Position numbers and translations under genes: made by a program. A stretch of 60,000 nucleotides of DNA from Liolophura sinensis (Eukaryota; Mollusca; Polyplacophora; Chitonida; Chitonidae), in the NCBI RefSeq assembly GCF_032854445.1, contig NC_088300.1, positions 77,555,966-77,615,965 of the forward strand, read 5' to 3'. The notes beneath the pieces were generated by a model. The model saw only the letters and a program-made list of their open reading frames with translations, was not told the DNA's origin and ran no database searches. This document shows, in pieces, positions 56,524 through 60,000 of this stretch (its first letter is position 1; every line of letters begins with the position of its first letter).

Positions 56524-57337
56524 TTACACATTCCCGTACGTCTTGAATTGCTTTTTGATCCTTCGACTAGGAGTTTCAAGATGGTGTTTTGTTCATTTTG
56601 TTATTCTTTTGCAGTTCTGAATGTAGATCAATTAAGTGCTACAAACTTACAGAGATCATGCGAATAATGAAGATGTGTACTGTTCATTATGGTGTCTATG
56701 GATTGCCCTGACTTAAATGTGTTGGCAGACTGTGTAAGGCACAAAAATGAACTGCAAAACAGAGTTTGTACTAAGGTGAACTGGTGGTGTGTTTTGTGGC
56801 ATATTGATTACGAACATTTTGGATATTTCGAGGTATGGGTATGTCAATGAGGCAGAGTTTGTATAAGATACTGTCAGTCTTCCCCAGATGATATGGAAGC
56901 TTCATTTAATTCAGATTTACTTTCCCGCATAACTATAGACCAAGTCACTGTCCATAATCTTACACACCCAGTGTATGCTCATGTAATAAGCTACATAGAG
57001 TACAACTGACTGGACTCCCACTGGCTAAAAGTTCCAACGCTGTTGCACTAAAATTTCATGTAACACCGTCACGAAAGATCAACCATGCTACGCATTATAT
57101 TCCACTATGCAAACATTGCGGCTCAGCGGGAACGAAAGATCATTCATTGGCGTTAATTGTGGTGCAATGTTTTATTATTAATGTTATTATTTATTTGAAA
57201 TGACACCGCGCGATTCTTGAAAAAGAATTGATAGTTGTTCATTACTGCAAACACGTTTAAGTAGGAGAAACAACTCGCAACAGATGATTTTTGTCTGCCC
57301 CTTGTCGAATTTTTCAAGAATCAACTGTTGCTCGTAA

Positions 57338-57590
57338 GGAGCCTCAGTGGCCGAGTGTTAAAGCGCAGAATTGCTCCGGAGTGTCACCCATGCGGTCACT
57401 TTAAATTCGTTCAGCCCATGCTGGCTTCCTCTCCGTTTGTGTACGTGTAAAGGCTTGACACCAACCTACGGATGGGTTTTGAGTTTTCCGCTGGCCTTGC
57501 TCACTTTTCCTCCCACAATAATGTTGCAGCATGCATGGATTATTGCATATTTTTTTACTTCGATGTAAAACACCAATCAGATAAATGAAT
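57338..57590 (+). mobile_element. SINE, diverged full-length copy
   Basis: The head gagcctcagtggccgagtg resembles a Pol III A box. B-box region, body (tttcctcccacaataatg) and 3' end (gtaaaacaccaatcagata) follow in order. It lies only about 70 bases before the next SINE. No clear target duplication was found. Confidence 0.7.
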
Positions 57591-57661
57591 ACATACATAT
57601 GTATAGAGTTGCAGTAAATAAATACATGTATACAGTTGAAGCAGTGGAATAAATTATCCCA

Positions 57662-57925
57662 CGGGGCTCCGTGGCTCAGTTAGTTAGCGCGCTAGCGCAG
57701 CGTAATGACCCAGAAGTCTCTCGCCAATGCGGTCGCTGTGAGTTCAAGCCCAGTTCATGCTGGCTTCCTCTCCGGCCGTAAGTGGGAAGGTTTGTCAGCA
57801 ACCTGCAGATGGTCGTGGGTTTCCCCCGGGCTCTGCCCGGTTTCCTCCCACCATAATGCTGGCCGCCGTCGTATAAGGGAAATATTCTTGAGTACGGCGT
57901 AAAACACCAATTAAATAAATAAACA
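57662..57925 (+). mobile_element. tRNA-derived SINE, intact, with 14-bp target-site duplication
   Basis: The tRNA-like head includes tggctcagttagttagcgcg (A box) and gagttcaagccca (B box). The body includes gggtttcccccgggctctgc and the 3' end attcttgagtacggcgtaaa, with an AAATAAATAA tail. The perfect repeat aataaattatccca at 57648-57661 and 57926-57939 marks the target site. This is the least diverged copy in the window and serves as the reference for the others. Confidence 0.92.
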
Positions 57926-58802
57926 AATAAATTATCCCAGATTGAGGTTGAACTTTTCATGAGCCACATTGAGAAACGACTGTCTATTTACAGGCCTAGT
58001 ATCAGAAATCCTATTCACGAATTAACGATATAACTGAAAACCTTTTGCATGATACTTTAATTACGATACCATATTCTTTATGTAGTTATAAAAGCAGAGG
58101 TTCGGTACATCTGACTCGTTTCGGGTTTATATTTAATTACCGAGCAGGAAAATTTCACTAACCTTTGCAACTGGAGTCTAGCTATCTTAATGTTATGTTA
58201 TCTTGAATCAAACAAGTTATGCGAGTTTTATAAATGTCCAATAATGCTATAATTATGGCTTTTTCAAAGATAAATTGTTGTCAACGAAACCCAATGACTA
58301 TAGAGTACCAGCCGGTATGTACCTTGGCGAAATTCGAACTCAAAACATGGTGGACCTTGGTTTGACATGTTTGAATCAAAAGTCTTAGCATGCGTATAAC
58401 TATTGAAAGCTGATTTATGGATGTTCTACTCTTCGGGTGACTTGTAGTACATGCAACAGTATGGAATGTTCGTTGCGTATTGAAAGCCGAGGGCAGATTT
58501 TCTATCTCTCTGTATAATATATAGTGCGAGGCAGATTCAGTGTTGCGATTGAAAACTGGTATCACTAACAAGGTATCTTGTTTTCACGGAGCTAATGACT
58601 GGTAAAACAGTATCAATCTGTTCCGAGGCATGTACATTGGTGAATTTATCTAATGATGGAGTGTGGCCATGAAGTATAATGTTTCAGTTTGATACGGTAT
58701 GGACCTTGTTTTGTAGGAATAGGCAGACCTACAGAACCGAGAGGAAACGACGGCACCTCTCAACAAGGGTTATATATTTCTGAAATATATCGTCATATGT
58801 AG

Positions 58803-58805
<3 letters not shown>

Positions 58806-58874
<69 letters not shown>
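58806..58874. repeat. (TA)n microsatellite
   Basis: About 70 bases of uninterrupted TA dinucleotide, likely length-polymorphic and able to form cruciforms. Confidence 0.97.
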
Positions 58875-58877
<3 letters not shown>

Positions 58878-58978
58878 CGCTCAGCCATTGGGGCGTCGTC
58901 GAAGCTCTAGAAGAAAATTGACCTATAGCGAACTAAGTTATAAAGTTTTCCAGGCCATTTAACTGATAAGAGCCACAT

Positions 58979-59232
58979 CAAAGACATGTCTTTGTGACGC
59001 TACCATTTCACGTGACGTTACATATGGCTTTGCTCGTGACGTCACAAGTAGATGGTCTTAATTAGCGCCACGTTCGGTATCTTGGATACGTCAGATGTCT
59101 GTGACGTATTAGTGGTGACGTCTTCTGAAAGAAATTGTAGCGGAACGATAGACCAAGCAATTCCAATATACCCTCTGAATTTTACTATACTGATCTCCAG
59201 AATTTTGTAGGTTCCGTTCATCATCAAATACA
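58979..59232 (+). promoter_or_regulatory. Candidate promoter/enhancer: TGACGT (CRE/ATF-like) cluster before a splice donor
   Basis: A full CRE, TGACGTCA, lies at 59037-59044. Near-matches are at 58995 (TGACGCTA), 59013 (TGACGTTA), 59086 (reverse of TGACGTAT), 59102 (TGACGTAT) and 59116 (TGACGTCT). The stretch is CpG-rich, starts with the palindrome caaagacatgtctttg, and is followed about 110 bases later by cag|gtgagt at 59233. Together these look like a promoter with a non-coding first exon for a + strand gene beyond the window. No transcript evidence; the exon boundary is inferred. Confidence 0.35.
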
Positions 59233-60000
59233 GGTGAGTGAAAGACGCCGACGACCATTGTCTATGTCCACAATCAACTTTACAATAATAATCTGCGGAG
59301 GTCCAGATGCCTTCTTACACTGATACTGTAGCGCCATGCATATTGATACCGCCTGATTCCCGTTGTGTCACACCTACACATAATATGTTGTAGGCTGACC
59401 AATAATAATTTACTTGAAACTACATTCCTCAAATGTGCGCAGGCCAAACAAATGTCTTGATATCTGAACGCGACTTGGTTTGGTGAAAATATATGCATGA
59501 GGGACAGATGTGGTGTGTTATTCTAAAGGAAGCTATCAAAAGTTCAACTTCTGTGGCTAACAATTAAGCATTATGATGATTTTTAAATTCTGATTTGAGT
59601 AGAGCTTGGTTTGCAGAATTAGCACGAGCATCACTATATGTGCCTACCAATGTCAAGGTAGATTTAGGACGACATGTCCAGGCCTAATATCTTCAAAATA
59701 CATTTACGTTTGTCTCTTCTGAGGTAAATATATTCAACAACCATAAAGTATAACCTTTGCTCTGTAGAACATGCGAAAATCTCACTTGTGTATTTTCAGA
59801 GTCGGCTTGGCGTACTGTGATTTTCTTGCCCAAGTAATGCGGCAATGTTTTCATACTGGATACACGACGCGTCCACCTCAGTCCCCGACAACCTTTCAGT
59901 AGCGTACGAAAAAGGTAAATGTTATACATTTACACATACGTAATCGATGCTATATAATTTACAATATATATAATCTGCATGCAGATAAACAGTGAAATGT

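Larger units (their letters stand above)
54231..60000. other. CpG-rich intergenic region with SINE insertions
   Basis: Downstream of the probable poly(A) site, CpG dinucleotides become far more frequent than in the gene body. It holds three SINE copies (56.3-57.93 kb), a (TA)n tract, a 16-bp palindrome and a TGACGT cluster. No open frame shows a recognisable domain. A splice donor (cag|gtgagt at 59233) hints at a 5' exon of another gene that continues outside the window. Confidence 0.6.

Noticed and set aside
57663-57760. Functional tRNA gene
   Set aside because: A and B boxes are present, but they continue into a SINE body with a tail and target duplications, and the cloverleaf does not close convincingly.
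52237-60000. Bromodomain exons of a CECR2 gene downstream
   Set aside because: No segment resembling the bromodomain helices or the YN acetyl-lysine pocket was seen on either strand, so a plain CECR2 gene overlapping BCL9 is not supported.

Overview
The window is eukaryotic, intron-rich genomic DNA, most likely from a lophotrochozoan invertebrate (mollusc or close relative). The evidence is a spliced gene with large introns and GT-AG junctions, several copies of a tRNA-derived SINE whose tail reads like elements common in bivalve and other lophotrochozoan sequence, the motif TTATCTCCCTT seen often in molluscan DNA, and a gene body visibly depleted in CpG. The species cannot be fixed from the sequence.

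One transcription unit on the + strand dominates the window. Ten exons with good splice sites (7428-7534, 22992-23086, 27278-27383, 28800-28895, 31087-31141, 44870-45057, 46029-46278, 47567-47623, 48171-48445, 48748-52236) join in matching phase at all nine junctions into one open frame of 1571 codons plus stop. A possible initiator mini-exon (ATGG|gtaagg at 5945-5948) would complete a 1573-residue protein; residue numbers below assume it. The first six exons encode a DDT/WHIM module most like the N-terminus of CECR2, a partner of ISWI chromatin remodelers. The last two encode a BCL9/Legless-type protein: HD1 (Pygopus PHD binding), HD2 (beta-catenin binding), HD3, a C-terminal homology segment, and a long Met/Asn/Pro/Gly/Gln-rich tail. 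The two exons between them encode an acidic linker with several SUMO-consensus motifs. If the mRNA is continuous, this is a fusion of an ISWI-recruiting module with the Wnt/beta-catenin co-activator BCL9, an arrangement I do not know from vertebrate BCL9 or fly Legless. It is the main discovery candidate.

Layout: 1-5944 upstream sequence, with CpG-richer stretches at about 1-1000 and 4560-4860. 5949-48747 holds exons separated by introns of 0.3 to 15.5 kb, which contain two long satellite-like arrays (73-bp units at 15051-16218, 77-bp units at about 40835-42600), shorter degenerate repeats, SINEs and some complex unique stretches that may be enhancers. 52237 to about 54230 is the probable 3' UTR, with a canonical AATAAA at 54203. 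From about 54230 to 60000 is CpG-rich intergenic DNA with clustered SINE insertions, a (TA)n microsatellite, and a cluster of CRE/ATF-like TGACGT sites upstream of a good splice donor at 59233, possibly the promoter of the next gene. No rRNA, functional tRNA or CRISPR is seen.
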